DNA of 51,220 nt from Ignavibacterium sp. (GCA_025056745.1 JANWVQ010000102.1:1-51220); one strand, 5' to 3'. Positions 26,638 through 35,828 are shown, counted from the stretch's first letter. Made by a program: numbers and translations. Notes: generated from the sequence alone by a model not told the origin.

Positions 26638-27322
26638 ACCAAGAGAAATAATATTTAACTCCAAGATGTGCAGAAATTAAATCAGTTCTTGATCTATTTA
26701 CATCATACACTAAATTTCCATTTTGTATTCTAATTGAACCAGGCTTTAAGTAAGATGCTTCTGTTCCATAAAGATATCTTAATTTGAAATCGAGAAACAA
26801 CAAATCTTGATTAGAATTGAAATCACCTGAAAGAAAATACGAAAATCCAAAGCCTCCACCATAACTCCACGCATAATCTTCAAAATTTGTACTTGATGCA
26901 AAATCATTTCCGGTATTTTCGCTCTTTACAGAAGTAGTCGTGCTTAAGTATGAACCACCAAACAAACCTTCCAAATAGGGTCTAATGCGTCCTTTCGGAA
27001 ATCCAACAAGGAAAAGTAGATGAAAATTAGATAGATTATTTGTCCTATCAACATTAACTGTAACATCGGGAATTGTAGTGCTCAGAGGCTCTCTTCTCGA
27101 TTCAGAGCCATAAATGTAAAAAGAAAGATTTAATCCTATTCCAAATGGAGTCTTTGGTTTTGGTGATATGAATAAAATATCACCATTGAGACCGAATCCA
27201 GCATTGTTAACCTTTTCTTTGAATTCTCCTTGAGGAAATGCAATTGAAAAATTCAAAGATGCAGATTGTGAATAAATGTTGTTTGTTATTACGAGAAGAA
27301 TGAGAAAAAAAATCTTTCTCAT
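26624..27322 (-). CDS. Outer-membrane beta-barrel protein
   Basis: A 232-residue exported protein with a signal peptide (FFLILLVITNNIYS) and alternating aromatic beta strands such as PFGIGLNLSFYIYG, YAWSYGGGFGFSYF and LISAHLGVKYYFSW, consistent with a small eight-stranded outer-membrane barrel (porin/opacity-like). No named family. It overlaps the rRNA methyltransferase by 14 bases and is 21 bases from the upstream coiled-coil gene, so all three are on one transcript even though their roles look unrelated. Confidence 0.7.
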   Translation of the reverse strand: MRKIFFLILLVITNNIYSQSASLNFSIAFPQGEFKEKVNNAGFGLNGDILFISPKPKTPFGIGLNLSFYIYGSESRREPLSTTIPDVTVNVDRTNNLSNFHLLFLVGFPKGRIRPYLEGLFGGSYLSTTTSVKSENTGNDFASSTNFEDYAWSYGGGFGFSYFLSGDFNSNQDLLFLDFKLRYLYGTEASYLKPGSIRIQNGNLVYDVNRSRTDLISAHLGVKYYFSWYAAE

Positions 27323-27343
27323 AAATGATTTACCCTTATAATT

Positions 27344-29302
27344 TTATAATCTGAAGATTTTTTTATTTCCCAAATCATCTGAATCAGGATTATTATTTAT
27401 TCCAAACTCTTTGGTAAAATCTTTTCTAATTTCATTGGATGTATCTGATAACTCATCCTTAATTTTTTTGAACTGTTCCAAGATTTGATTATTCTTTTCA
27501 ATCTCTTTTTCTAAAGACTCATTTATCTTCTTTAAATTTTCTGATTTAATTTCTAAATCTTCTAATTCAATTTTCTGTGCGTGAACTGATTTTTGAAGTT
27601 CAACTAATTCATCAATTGCTTTCTCAATTTTTTGATTAAGCTCTTCATATTCAAGCTCTCTGTCTTTAATTTCTTTAATCGCTTTGAAATGTCCTTCTCT
27701 TAGATGAACAATTCTTTGTTCGGAAGACACGAATAATTCTTCAAGTATTTTTTCGATTGCAGATTTTTTCTGAGTTAGCAAGTCGATGTCTTTTCTTAGT
27801 TCTAAATTATCGTTTCTTTTAAGTGCAATTTCCCGTTCGTAGTTTGTAATTGTTTTAGCAAGGATGTTCTCTTTCTCATTCAAACTTGAAATTACGTTGT
27901 TAATTGAATTTAATTCACTTTGTTTTACCCTGAGTTGATCTTCTGTCAGTTTGAGTTTCTCAAGTTTTTCATTAATAATGTTTTCGTTTTTATCAATAAT
28001 ACCTTCAAGTTCTTTAATTTTCTTTTCAATGTTGTTTTTATGATTTGTTAGTTCCTTTATTTCATCATCAAATTTTTGAATCATTCTCAATAGTCTTTTT
28101 TCAATTTGATCGTTACTAAATTCAATTTCCTCTCTTCTTTTTTGGGAAAGTTGAATTAGCTCTAAAAGTTTTTCTTTTTCTGATTTAAGCGTATTTAATT
28201 CTTCTTGATGTTTTAATATTTCAGAATAAATTTCATTTTTTGTTTTCAAAAGTTCTTTTGCTTCATTATGAATTTCTATAATTCTTTTTTCTAAATCTGA
28301 GATTTCACTATTATATCTGTTAATTGTATCCTTCAAATTTTTATTCTGATTTTCCCAATCTAAAATTTCAGATTTTTTTTGTTCAAAACTCTCTGACAAA
28401 TTTTTTAATTCTTTGTCGAGACGTAAAATCTCATTGTTCTTTTGTTGAATAATTGAGTCAAGATCAATAATCTTATCTTTCAGTTCCTTCTCAGTTTTTT
28501 GAATCAATTCAGAATTCTTTTTATCTATCAAAAGAGCTTCTTCTTTTTTTGATTTAATTTCTTCTTCAAGATCAGATAATTCTTTTTGTTTAGCTTCTAT
28601 TTGTTTGTTGAGATTATCAATTTTCTCTGACAATTCATTTTCTAATTTTTGAGCAATTTCTCTTTTTTCTGAGATGATTTTATTTAATTCTTCAATTTCT
28701 TTACTCTCAATAAGGTTAATCTTTTCATTAAGCTTAAGTTGCAAATTTTCTAGTTCATTAGATTTAATTTCTATTTGAGAAAATAAGTTGTTAAGCTCTG
28801 CTTTTTTAGATTCTATGTCATTTTCTAATTGAGATTTAATTTTTTCTAAATTTTTTTCTAGACTTTCAAGTTCAGAAGTTTTCTCCTGAATTGATTGAGT
28901 AAGAATTTCTTCTTGTTGTTTAAGTTCAGATATTTTAATTGTTAATGAATTAAATTCAGTTTCAATCTCAGTGAAAGTTGGACTTACTTCATCAGACAGG
29001 TTTTCAAATGAAAAATCAATTTTTGATATTTCATCAGTTGAATTTGATTGAGAAATAGATGATATGTTTTCTTCTGGAATAAAGCCAATTTGTTCGTTGT
29101 CATCAATATCAACATTTGACTTTTCAGGGATGGTTATTTCTTGAGCTTCAACAATCTCGTTTTTAGAAGCATTTTCTTTTGTTATTTTCGAATCAATGAA
29201 AGTAGTATTGTAATTGATGTTTTGTAAGTTAGGATCAATTTGTTTGCTCTTCTTTGGTTTTATTTTCTTTTTTCGGCCAAAGTTAATTCCAAATATTTTC
29301 AT
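27344..29302 (-). CDS. Long coiled-coil protein
   Basis: 652 residues with no enzyme motif. The first 20 residues are strongly basic (IFGINFGRKKKIKPKKSK), followed by a low-complexity acidic/polar stretch to about 110. Residues about 115-620 are a near-continuous heptad coiled coil rich in E, K, L, I and N, with SMC-like spacing but no ATPase heads or hinge. The end, about 622-652, is short and charged. No signal peptide or membrane helix, so cytosolic or peripherally bound to membrane or DNA through the basic tip. Could be a filament-forming cytoskeletal or scaffold protein; that is inference. It is 63 bases from the kinase-like gene upstream and 21 from the beta-barrel gene downstream. Confidence 0.7.
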   Translation of the reverse strand: MKIFGINFGRKKKIKPKKSKQIDPNLQNINYNTTFIDSKITKENASKNEIVEAQEITIPEKSNVDIDDNEQIGFIPEENISSISQSNSTDEISKIDFSFENLSDEVSPTFTEIETEFNSLTIKISELKQQEEILTQSIQEKTSELESLEKNLEKIKSQLENDIESKKAELNNLFSQIEIKSNELENLQLKLNEKINLIESKEIEELNKIISEKREIAQKLENELSEKIDNLNKQIEAKQKELSDLEEEIKSKKEEALLIDKKNSELIQKTEKELKDKIIDLDSIIQQKNNEILRLDKELKNLSESFEQKKSEILDWENQNKNLKDTINRYNSEISDLEKRIIEIHNEAKELLKTKNEIYSEILKHQEELNTLKSEKEKLLELIQLSQKRREEIEFSNDQIEKRLLRMIQKFDDEIKELTNHKNNIEKKIKELEGIIDKNENIINEKLEKLKLTEDQLRVKQSELNSINNVISSLNEKENILAKTITNYEREIALKRNDNLELRKDIDLLTQKKSAIEKILEELFVSSEQRIVHLREGHFKAIKEIKDRELEYEELNQKIEKAIDELVELQKSVHAQKIELEDLEIKSENLKKINESLEKEIEKNNQILEQFKKIKDELSDTSNEIRKDFTKEFGINNNPDSDDLGNKKIFRL

Positions 29303-29365
29303 TTTAATTCATCCCTTTGTATTTAAAAATATCTATAACTGCTTAGAATTCTTGTTAAAATTAGA

Positions 29366-30088
29366 TTAACTTTTTTCAATGAAATTGTTAGGAAACAATT
29401 TCATTACTGCTGCGGCAATAGTTTCAGCAGCTAATTCATAACTCATCAACCCTGTATTTATAATTAAATGATACAAAGTTGGATCGTTGGCATCACGGAA
29501 GAAATGACTTTTTATGTAATTATTTCTGTCCTTATCCTCTTTGTTGATGTATTCGATTGCTTTATCTCTAGTAAATCCGAAAACTGTTTTTACGTGTTCA
29601 ATTCTTTTTTCGAGAGGAGCAACTAATCTGACGTGAAAAGCATTTGGCAACTTTGATGTAATGATATTTCCTCCTCTTCCAACGATTATTGCTTTTCCCA
29701 TTCTGCCAATCTGTAAAACTGTCTCGGTAGTTTTTTGAACTAATGTCCAATCCGATGGTTTAACTCCGAGCAATTCGTAAACTGCATCATTTATGTGACT
29801 ATATTTTGATTCTGCTAGATAGTTGCTAACAATTTTGGGCAAATTATGATCTTCGATGATTTTTTGAATTAGTTCTTTATTAAAATAAGTCCATTTATGC
29901 TCTGATTCTTTTGAGTATTTGTCTAAAATTTTTATAAGTTTTTCAGACACTTCATACGAGCCAGAGCCTGTTTGACGAGAGATTGTTATACAAGGAAATG
30001 TTTCTTTCTTCTTGGACTGTTCTTCAGTTTTAGCTGAATGTGCTTCGATATATCTTTTGCATTTTTCATAAGAGCCAAGGACTAACAT
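29366..30088 (-). CDS. Cytidylate kinase-like P-loop protein
   Basis: A 240-residue P-loop protein of the Cytidylate_kin2 type. The nucleotide-binding loop is ISRQTGSGSYEVSEKL (36-51), followed by AIIVGRGGNII and, later, AFHVRLVAPLEKRIEHV with an Arg/Lys-rich LID. These proteins resemble cytidylate kinase, but the true Cmk has a GxxGxGK loop; here the Gly-Ser-Gly pattern lacks the terminal Lys, so substrate and even kinase activity are uncertain. The first 30 residues are unusual and charged. It is followed at 63 bases by the coiled-coil protein, and preceded at 41 by the aminotransferase gene. Confidence 0.75.
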   Translation of the reverse strand: MLVLGSYEKCKRYIEAHSAKTEEQSKKKETFPCITISRQTGSGSYEVSEKLIKILDKYSKESEHKWTYFNKELIQKIIEDHNLPKIVSNYLAESKYSHINDAVYELLGVKPSDWTLVQKTTETVLQIGRMGKAIIVGRGGNIITSKLPNAFHVRLVAPLEKRIEHVKTVFGFTRDKAIEYINKEDKDRNNYIKSHFFRDANDPTLYHLIINTGLMSYELAAETIAAAVMKLFPNNFIEKS

Positions 30089-30129
30089 TTTTAACCTCGT
30101 TAAATTTTTATTTTTTTATTTATAAAATA

Positions 30130-31608
30130 TTAAACAAAATTATCATTAAACCATTCTTTGATTTTTTCTAGTTCTGATCTGCTTTGATTTTTGTTGTAAA
30201 ATTCGTTTTTAGATTTATCATAGTAATAATCTTTTTCCCATTTGTCTATGTTCTTAACTATTTGAGATATCGCATCAATAATAAAATAAAGTTCATCATT
30301 TGTCATAGTTGGATGTAGAGATAATCTGACCCATCCTGGTTTCTCGCTTAAATCACCTTGGTCAATTTTGCTTGTAATTCTTCTTGAATGATTTTGATCA
30401 ACGTGAAGAAGATAGTGACCATAAGTGCCTGCACAGGAACATCCACCTCTTACTTGAACTCCAAATCTATCATTTAATAGTTTTACAATTAAGTTATAAT
30501 GAATATTATTAACATAAAAAGAAATAACGCCCAAACGTTCTTCAATATTATCAGCAAGTATGACTAAGTCAGGAACTTTTCTAAGTTCTTCAAAAGCAAT
30601 TTTTAAGAGTTCTTTTTCCCGACTTATGATTTTTTCAACATTCATCTTTTCCTTTAATTTAATTGCAAGAGCTGCTTTAATTGTTTGAAGAAAAGCAGGA
30701 GTTCCTCCATCTTCCCTGACTTCAATATTTTCATTAAACTTATGTTGACCCCAGGGGTTTGTCCAATCAACAGTTCCACCACCTGGTAAATCAGGAACTC
30801 TATTGTGATATAGTTTAGAGTTAAAAATTAAAACTCCTGGAGTCGCAGGTCCTCCGAGAAATTTGTGAGGTGAGAAGTAGATTGCATCAAAAGATTCATC
30901 GTTATCTTCCGGATGCATATTGATATTTACATACGGAGCAGCACAAGCAAAATCTATAAAACAGTATCCGCCATTTTGATGAATTATTTTTGCTAACTTA
31001 TGAATTGGTGGTTCAATTCCTGTAACATTCGAAGCAGCAGTGAAAGATCCTATTTTTAATTGTCTGTTTTTATAGATATCCAATTTTTTTTGAAAATCAT
31101 CCAAATCAACTAATCCCTCTTTATTTGGTTCTATAATTACTACATCAGCAATAGTTTCAAGCCAGGTGGTTTGATTTGAATGATGTTCCATATGAGTTAT
31201 AAAAACAACTGGTTTTAATTCCTCAGGTAAGTGTAAAAAATCTGATAATTGCTCAGGGATCTTTAACCCTAAAATTCTTTGAAATTTGCAAACCATTGCC
31301 GTCATTCCAGAACCACTTGTAATTATAACATCATCCTTAGATGCGTTGCAGTGTCTTTTAATAATATTATGAGCTTCTTTGTATGCAAGTGTCATAGTAG
31401 TTCCTGTTTCACTTGCCTCTGAGTGAGTATTTCCAACCATAGGACCGAACTTATTTAGCAAAGTTTCCTCTATTGGTTTATATAATCTTCCACTTGCAAT
31501 CCAATCTGCGTATATTAATTTTTGTTTTCCATAAGGTGAGTCAAACTCTGCATCTATTCCGAGGATATTTTTTCTAAATGGTAGAAAGTATTCTTCAAGA
31601 GTTGTCAT
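30130..31608 (-). CDS. Class V aminotransferase (cysteine desulfurase/selenocysteine lyase-like)
   Basis: A 492-residue PLP enzyme. Landmarks are SGSGMTAMV (phosphate loop, 98-106), HMEHHSNQTTW (139-149, stacking His), CFIDFACAAPYV (PLP Asp, D219), and FSPHKFLGGPATPGVL with Schiff-base K249. The catalytic-loop region RGGCSCAGTYGH has a CSC that could be a sulfur-accepting cysteine, although its surroundings differ from the canonical IscS/SufS loop. The C-terminal ~100 residues go beyond typical family length. Family members include desulfurases and lyases; the substrate is open. Divergent from the pseudouridine synthase, with an 81-base gap. Confidence 0.85.
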   Translation of the reverse strand: MTTLEEYFLPFRKNILGIDAEFDSPYGKQKLIYADWIASGRLYKPIEETLLNKFGPMVGNTHSEASETGTTMTLAYKEAHNIIKRHCNASKDDVIITSGSGMTAMVCKFQRILGLKIPEQLSDFLHLPEELKPVVFITHMEHHSNQTTWLETIADVVIIEPNKEGLVDLDDFQKKLDIYKNRQLKIGSFTAASNVTGIEPPIHKLAKIIHQNGGYCFIDFACAAPYVNINMHPEDNDESFDAIYFSPHKFLGGPATPGVLIFNSKLYHNRVPDLPGGGTVDWTNPWGQHKFNENIEVREDGGTPAFLQTIKAALAIKLKEKMNVEKIISREKELLKIAFEELRKVPDLVILADNIEERLGVISFYVNNIHYNLIVKLLNDRFGVQVRGGCSCAGTYGHYLLHVDQNHSRRITSKIDQGDLSEKPGWVRLSLHPTMTNDELYFIIDAISQIVKNIDKWEKDYYYDKSKNEFYNKNQSRSELEKIKEWFNDNFV

Positions 31609-31689
31609 AAGCTTTTTTTATTTTACTATCTAAATATAATATCAGAATTTCTTAAATACTTTAATAATTTTAATCGCATTTTTTAAGAT

Positions 31690-32220
31690 ATGTTAATACT
31701 GTTCAATAAACCATTTAATGTCCTTTGTCAATTTACTGACAAATTAGGTAGAAAAACTTTATCAGACTTCATCAAAATAAAGAATGTTTATCCGGCTGGA
31801 AGATTAGATTATGATAGTGAGGGATTAGTCATTCTCACTGATGATGGACGTCTGCAAAGTAAAATTTCAAACCCCAAATACAAATTTCCTAAAAGATACT
31901 GGGTACAAGTTGAAGGAGAAATATCAATTGATGCTATTAATAAGTTAAGACAAGGGATATTACTAAAAGATGGGATTACAAAACCAGCTTTGGTAGAAAT
32001 AATTAAAGAACCACTGATATGGGAAAGAATACCTCCAATTCGTGAAAGAAAAAATATTCCAACTTCCTGGATTGAACTAACAATTTTTGAGGGAAGAAAC
32101 AGACAAGTAAGAAGAATGACAGCAGCTGTTGGATTTCCTACCCTAAGATTAATTCGATATTCTATTGGTGAATGGAAATTAGGTAATTTACAACCAGGTG
32201 AATTTAGAATCTTAAATTAG
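31690..32220 (+). CDS. rluE: 23S rRNA pseudouridine synthase, RluE type
   Basis: Isomerises a uridine of 23S rRNA to pseudouridine; E. coli RluE acts at U2457. The 176 residues match the short RsuA/RluE class without an S4 domain: an initial FNKPFNVLCQF strand, the catalytic Asp D40 in YPAGRLDYDSEGLVILT, and the conserved C-terminal block EGRNRQVRRMTAAVGFPTLR. The start ATG follows directly after an AT-rich gap. It converges on the DUF4126 gene and the two stop codons share four bases (TTAG, 32217-32220). Confidence 0.9.
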   Translation: MLILFNKPFNVLCQFTDKLGRKTLSDFIKIKNVYPAGRLDYDSEGLVILTDDGRLQSKISNPKYKFPKRYWVQVEGEISIDAINKLRQGILLKDGITKPALVEIIKEPLIWERIPPIRERKNIPTSWIELTIFEGRNRQVRRMTAAVGFPTLRLIRYSIGEWKLGNLQPGEFRILN

Positions 32221-32792
32221 TCTTTATTCTTTGCTGGTGAAAGAAATTTATTTCTAATTATAAATGTAAAATATATTAGACAGATTGCGGTTATAAATCC
32301 AGCAAAAATTGGTGCAAATATTGAAACTAAAGAAAGCACAATTGCAGAGATTATTTCAATAGTTGAAAAGATGAAATTATTTTTTCCCCCTGATTCAGCG
32401 GAGACTTTTAATCTTAGTAAACCAGTTGCTGCATTTATAGTACCGCTTATAGCTCCGCCAATTATCAGAGCAAAAATCCATTTTATATAGGGATTAAAAT
32501 CTGCTATAACAGCACCTGTAATGATTATTCCTGTAATTATTGATAATGGATGTTCGACTGCATCTAAGAAATTATCTAACCAAGGGACAAAAAATGCCAT
32601 CGTTTCAAAGACACAAATAACAATTAGAATAATTATAACAGGTAGAGATCCCATCCAAGTGAAATAGTTAGATAAAATTAAGTTGTTTGTAAAAGCAGAT
32701 ATTGAAACAACTAAAAGTGGAATAAATATTCTTACTCCAACTGCTGCTGCTAAGCCTACTCCTACAAAGAATGCTAAGAATTGATCTATCAT
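32217..32792 (-). CDS. DUF4126 membrane protein
   Basis: A 191-residue protein of four to five helices belonging to DUF4126, recognised by AAAVGVRIFIPLLVVS at the N-terminus, the FLDAVEHPLSIITGIIITGAV helix pair and GTINAATGLLRLK. Function is unknown. It ends sharing four bases with the rluE stop and lies 102 bases from the cydB stop upstream; those 102 bases are AT-rich and show no feature I can name. Confidence 0.8.
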   Translation of the reverse strand: MIDQFLAFFVGVGLAAAVGVRIFIPLLVVSISAFTNNLILSNYFTWMGSLPVIIILIVICVFETMAFFVPWLDNFLDAVEHPLSIITGIIITGAVIADFNPYIKWIFALIIGGAISGTINAATGLLRLKVSAESGGKNNFIFSTIEIISAIVLSLVSIFAPIFAGFITAICLIYFTFIIRNKFLSPAKNKD

Positions 32793-32894
32793 TTAAAGTG
32801 TTTTTTAGTAATTAAAATCAAAATCCAATAACTAATAAGAATTTATTTGCAATAATAGTGATTTATTATAAATATCCCACTTTAAGATTTAAAT

Positions 32895-33923
32895 TTAATA
32901 ACTCATATTTGTTAATTTTACTTTTCCTCTGAATATCCAATAAATGCTAATTGTATAGGCTAGTACAAAAGGAAAACCAATTACAGCAATAATTAGCATA
33001 ATAGTCAATGTTTTTTCTGAAGAAGCTGAGTTATAAATATTCAAACTGTATTCTGGATTTGGATTCGATAAAACAATATTTGGAAATATCCCAATTGCAA
33101 ATAAAGTCAACAAAGCAGCTATCGAAGCAGATGATGATAAAAAAGCTCTAAACTCTCTTTGATGATGTATCTCTCTAGGAATATTTGCTATTGCAAGCAT
33201 ATTTAGTAAAGCAATTATAAAAAGTGGGGGAAATTCTTTGAAATGTCTTGCCATATTTGGATAATAAATCAGCGTAGCCATTGTTGTAGTAACATAACAT
33301 ATAACAAAGAAAATTATGGTATTATTAACCCATCCTTTTAATTTATTTTGAAGTTCACCTTCAGTTTTAAGAACTCCGTAAATTGCACCGTGCATCATAA
33401 ACAAAGCAACAGTTGTTATTCCAACTAAAACAGTGTATGGATTTATCAATTCTAAAAATGAACCTATGTATTCTTTATTAGGTCCTAATTTGATTCCAGT
33501 TACGATGTTACCTAAAGCAATTCCCATTAAAAAAGCGATTAGAATACTTGAAATAGAAAACGCAATATCCCAAGAATTACGCCACCATTTCATTGGTCTT
33601 TTACTTCTAAATTCGATTGCGACAGCTCTGAAAATTAACATAAAAAGTAGTAGAATAATTGCATTGTAAAAACCTGAAAAGACAGTAGCATAAACTTCTG
33701 GGAATGCAGCAAATAAAGCTCCTCCTCCTGTCACTAACCATACTTCATTTCCATCCCAAACCGGTCCTATTGAATTCAACATTATTCTTCTTTCATCATC
33801 TGTATCAACTAATAAATGAAGAGCACCTATACCAAGATCAAATCCATCTAAAATTGCATAACCGGCTAACATTACTCCAATTAGAATAAACCATACAGTA
33901 TTTAAGTCAAGTGTGAATTCCAT
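32895..33923 (-). CDS. cydB: Cytochrome bd ubiquinol oxidase subunit II
   Basis: Second subunit of the cytochrome bd oxygen reductase. The 342 residues hold eight to nine helices with family signatures AILDGFDLGIGALH (about 23-36), SIGPVWDGNEVWL near the start, AVAIEFRSKRP and the C-terminal IIAVIGFPFVLAYTISIYW. It begins eight bases after the cydA stop, with AGAGGTG before its ATG. The gene is a standard CydB with no gap. No cydDC assembly transporter or small CydX-type ORF is recognisable downstream. Confidence 0.94.
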   Translation of the reverse strand: MEFTLDLNTVWFILIGVMLAGYAILDGFDLGIGALHLLVDTDDERRIMLNSIGPVWDGNEVWLVTGGGALFAAFPEVYATVFSGFYNAIILLLFMLIFRAVAIEFRSKRPMKWWRNSWDIAFSISSILIAFLMGIALGNIVTGIKLGPNKEYIGSFLELINPYTVLVGITTVALFMMHGAIYGVLKTEGELQNKLKGWVNNTIIFFVICYVTTTMATLIYYPNMARHFKEFPPLFIIALLNMLAIANIPREIHHQREFRAFLSSSASIAALLTLFAIGIFPNIVLSNPNPEYSLNIYNSASSEKTLTIMLIIAVIGFPFVLAYTISIYWIFRGKVKLTNMSY

Positions 33924-33931
33924 ATCACCTC

Positions 33932-35290
33932 TTATGCTTTTGGATGTCCTAATTCAGATGGAATTAAATCAACATTTTCGGGTCCGTGTTGGATTTTTTC
34001 ATTAAGAAGATAAAGAAACAAAATAAATAGACCCACATAAATAATTGTAAACAAAATAAGTGAAAACCAGACTTGTCCTTCTGTAACGGCTTTTGAAAGA
34101 CCTTCAGATGTTTTCATAATTCCATAAACAATCCAAGGTTGTCTCCCAACTTCTGCGGTTATCCATCCAAGTTGATTTGCAATTTGTGGAAGTAGAACTG
34201 AAAATACGAATATCCAAAGAAGCCATTTTTTACTAAACAAAGTACCTCTCCACCAATAAAATACTCCAAGGCTCGAGATTAAAATTAATAAGAAACCTAT
34301 TGCAACCATAATGTGATATGCTTGAAATACAATATTTACAGGAGGTCTTTCATCTTTTGGAAAATCATTTAATCCTTTTACTTCTGTATCTGGTGAAAAA
34401 CCAATTAAATAACTAAGCAATGATGGAATTGCAATACCGAATTTTACTTCTTGATTATCTTCATCAACCCAACCGAATAAATATAGTGGAGCATTTTTCT
34501 GCGTTTCAAATACAGCTTCCATTGCTGCCAATTTAGCAGGTTGATGTTTGCTAACACCAACAGCACTTTGATGTCCAGTATATAATTGGAATAATGATGA
34601 AATGAAAGCAACTACCAAAGCAATTTTTATCGATGATTTAGCAAATCGAATATGTTTATTCTTTATTAAATAATAAGCTGCAACACTTATGACTAAAAAA
34701 CTTCCAGCGAGCCAGCAACCTGAAAGCACGTGGGATAATCTATCAATTGAAGAAGGATTTAAGACCATTGCCCAGAAATCTGTAATCTCTGCTCTTGCGT
34801 TTATTCCTTCACCAACGATATGAAAGCCTGCAGGAGTTTGCATCCACGAATTTGCTACTACAATCCATATTGCACTAAACATTGAACCGAGAGCGACCAT
34901 CAAAGTTGAGAAGAAATGCATTTTGGGTCCTACTTTATCCCAACCAAAAACTAAAACAGCAAGAAATCCAGACTCAAGAAAGAAAGCGAAAATTCCTTCA
35001 GCAGCCAATGCGCTTCCAAAAACATCTCCTACAAATCTTGAATAAGTTGCCCAATTTGTTCCAAATTCAAACTCCATAACAATTCCACTTGCAACGCCGA
35101 TTGCAAAAGTTAAAGCAAAAACTTTAACCCAAAACTTTGTCATATTCTCATAGAACTTGTCTTTAGTTTTAAGATACATACCCTCCATTACAACCATAAC
35201 TACACCGAGACCAATACTAAGAGGTGGGTATATGTAATGAAAAGCTACTGTTATTGCGAATTGAAGTCTTGAAAGAATTTCTAAATCCAT
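33932..35290 (-). CDS. cydA: Cytochrome bd ubiquinol oxidase subunit I
   Basis: Carries the hemes and quinol site of the bd-type high-affinity terminal oxidase. The 452 residues include H18 (LQFAITVAFHYIYPPLSIG), E98 and E106 (ALAAEGIFAFFLESGF), H187 in RLSHVLSGCW, and M328 in FQAYHIMVAIG, the ligands and proton-path residues of the family. KxxxxE (K253, E258, in QPAKLAAMEA) marks the quinol region. The Q-loop is short compared with E. coli (522 residues), placing it in the short-loop subfamily. The ATG is preceded by AAGGGA. Oxygen-related control seems likely, since an 11-bp inverted repeat sits directly upstream. Confidence 0.95.
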   Translation of the reverse strand: MDLEILSRLQFAITVAFHYIYPPLSIGLGVVMVVMEGMYLKTKDKFYENMTKFWVKVFALTFAIGVASGIVMEFEFGTNWATYSRFVGDVFGSALAAEGIFAFFLESGFLAVLVFGWDKVGPKMHFFSTLMVALGSMFSAIWIVVANSWMQTPAGFHIVGEGINARAEITDFWAMVLNPSSIDRLSHVLSGCWLAGSFLVISVAAYYLIKNKHIRFAKSSIKIALVVAFISSLFQLYTGHQSAVGVSKHQPAKLAAMEAVFETQKNAPLYLFGWVDEDNQEVKFGIAIPSLLSYLIGFSPDTEVKGLNDFPKDERPPVNIVFQAYHIMVAIGFLLILISSLGVFYWWRGTLFSKKWLLWIFVFSVLLPQIANQLGWITAEVGRQPWIVYGIMKTSEGLSKAVTEGQVWFSLILFTIIYVGLFILFLYLLNEKIQHGPENVDLIPSELGHPKA

Positions 35291-35312
35291 AAATATCCCT
35301 TATCTGAATTAG

Positions 35313-35355
35313 TTTGATAAAATCTAATCGTTAATTCTATTTCAATTTTATCAAA
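35313..35355. promoter_or_regulatory. 11-bp inverted repeat before cydA
   Basis: TTTGATAAAAT (35313-35323) and ATTTTATCAAA (35345-35355) are exact inverted copies with a 21-base spacer, 22 bases upstream of the cydA start. The arms contain the TTTGAT half-site that recurs in the 12-bp palindrome at 35432-35443. Could be an operator for a dimeric regulator or a hairpin in the leader. Confidence 0.5.
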
Positions 35356-35431
35356 AAAATTTGTGATGTTTTATGATCAATCAAATGTAATTTCCTATTC
35401 TGATTCCATAATTACATTATAAATAACTTTA

Positions 35432-35443
35432 TTTGATATCAAA
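35432..35443. promoter_or_regulatory. TTTGATATCAAA palindrome
   Basis: A perfect 12-bp palindrome between gldC and cydA, about 140 bases upstream of the cydA start, sharing TTTGAT with the inverted repeat nearer cydA. Not a match to the FNR (TTGAT-N4-ATCAA) spacing, since here the half-sites abut. Confidence 0.35.
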
Positions 35444-35477
35444 CTTAATTAAAATAAGATTTATTGAAAATAATTAT

Positions 35478-35819
35478 TTAATTACCATTGTTAAAAATAT
35501 TAAGTCTTTGAGCGAAATCGGCGGCAAATTTTTTAATCATCAATTCTATTTCCTGATTATGAGTTGCCCGGGAATAACTTTCAGCCATTTTTACAAAAAT
35601 CTGATGAAAGTGAATGTTCATTTCTTCAATAGTCATTTCTTTAGTCCATAGATCCATTCCTAATGTAACTAATTCTTGTTTGTCCCATAAAGACAGAAAC
35701 ATTGACTTGGCTTCTTTTAAGCCATTAAAGTCTGCATCATCTGCTTGCCAAAGAATTTTTTGTGGAATCTTATTTTCATCTAATTCTACAAGAAATTTTA
35801 TTTGAGATACTTTGTTCAT
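35478..35819 (-). CDS. gldC: Gliding motility protein GldC
   Basis: A 113-residue cytosolic protein that matches the GldC family from end to end: IKFLVELDENKIPQKILWQA, then SLWDKQELVTLGMDLWTKEM, EMNIHFHQIFVKMAESYSRAT and a final FAADFAQRLN helix. GldC accompanies the type IX secretion and gliding apparatus in Bacteroidota; its precise role is unclear. No other gld or por gene is near. The start is ten bases after the stop of the TNase-like nuclease upstream. Its presence fits the T9SS-tailed proteins in this window. Confidence 0.88.
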   Translation of the reverse strand: MNKVSQIKFLVELDENKIPQKILWQADDADFNGLKEAKSMFLSLWDKQELVTLGMDLWTKEMTIEEMNIHFHQIFVKMAESYSRATHNQEIELMIKKFAADFAQRLNIFNNGN

Positions 35820-35828
35820 TGTAAAACC

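Noticed and set aside
35313-35443. FNR-type box (TTGAT-N4-ATCAA) before cydA
   Set aside because: The half-sites either abut (TTTGATATCAAA) or are 21 bases apart; none has the four-base spacing. Reported only as an inverted repeat.
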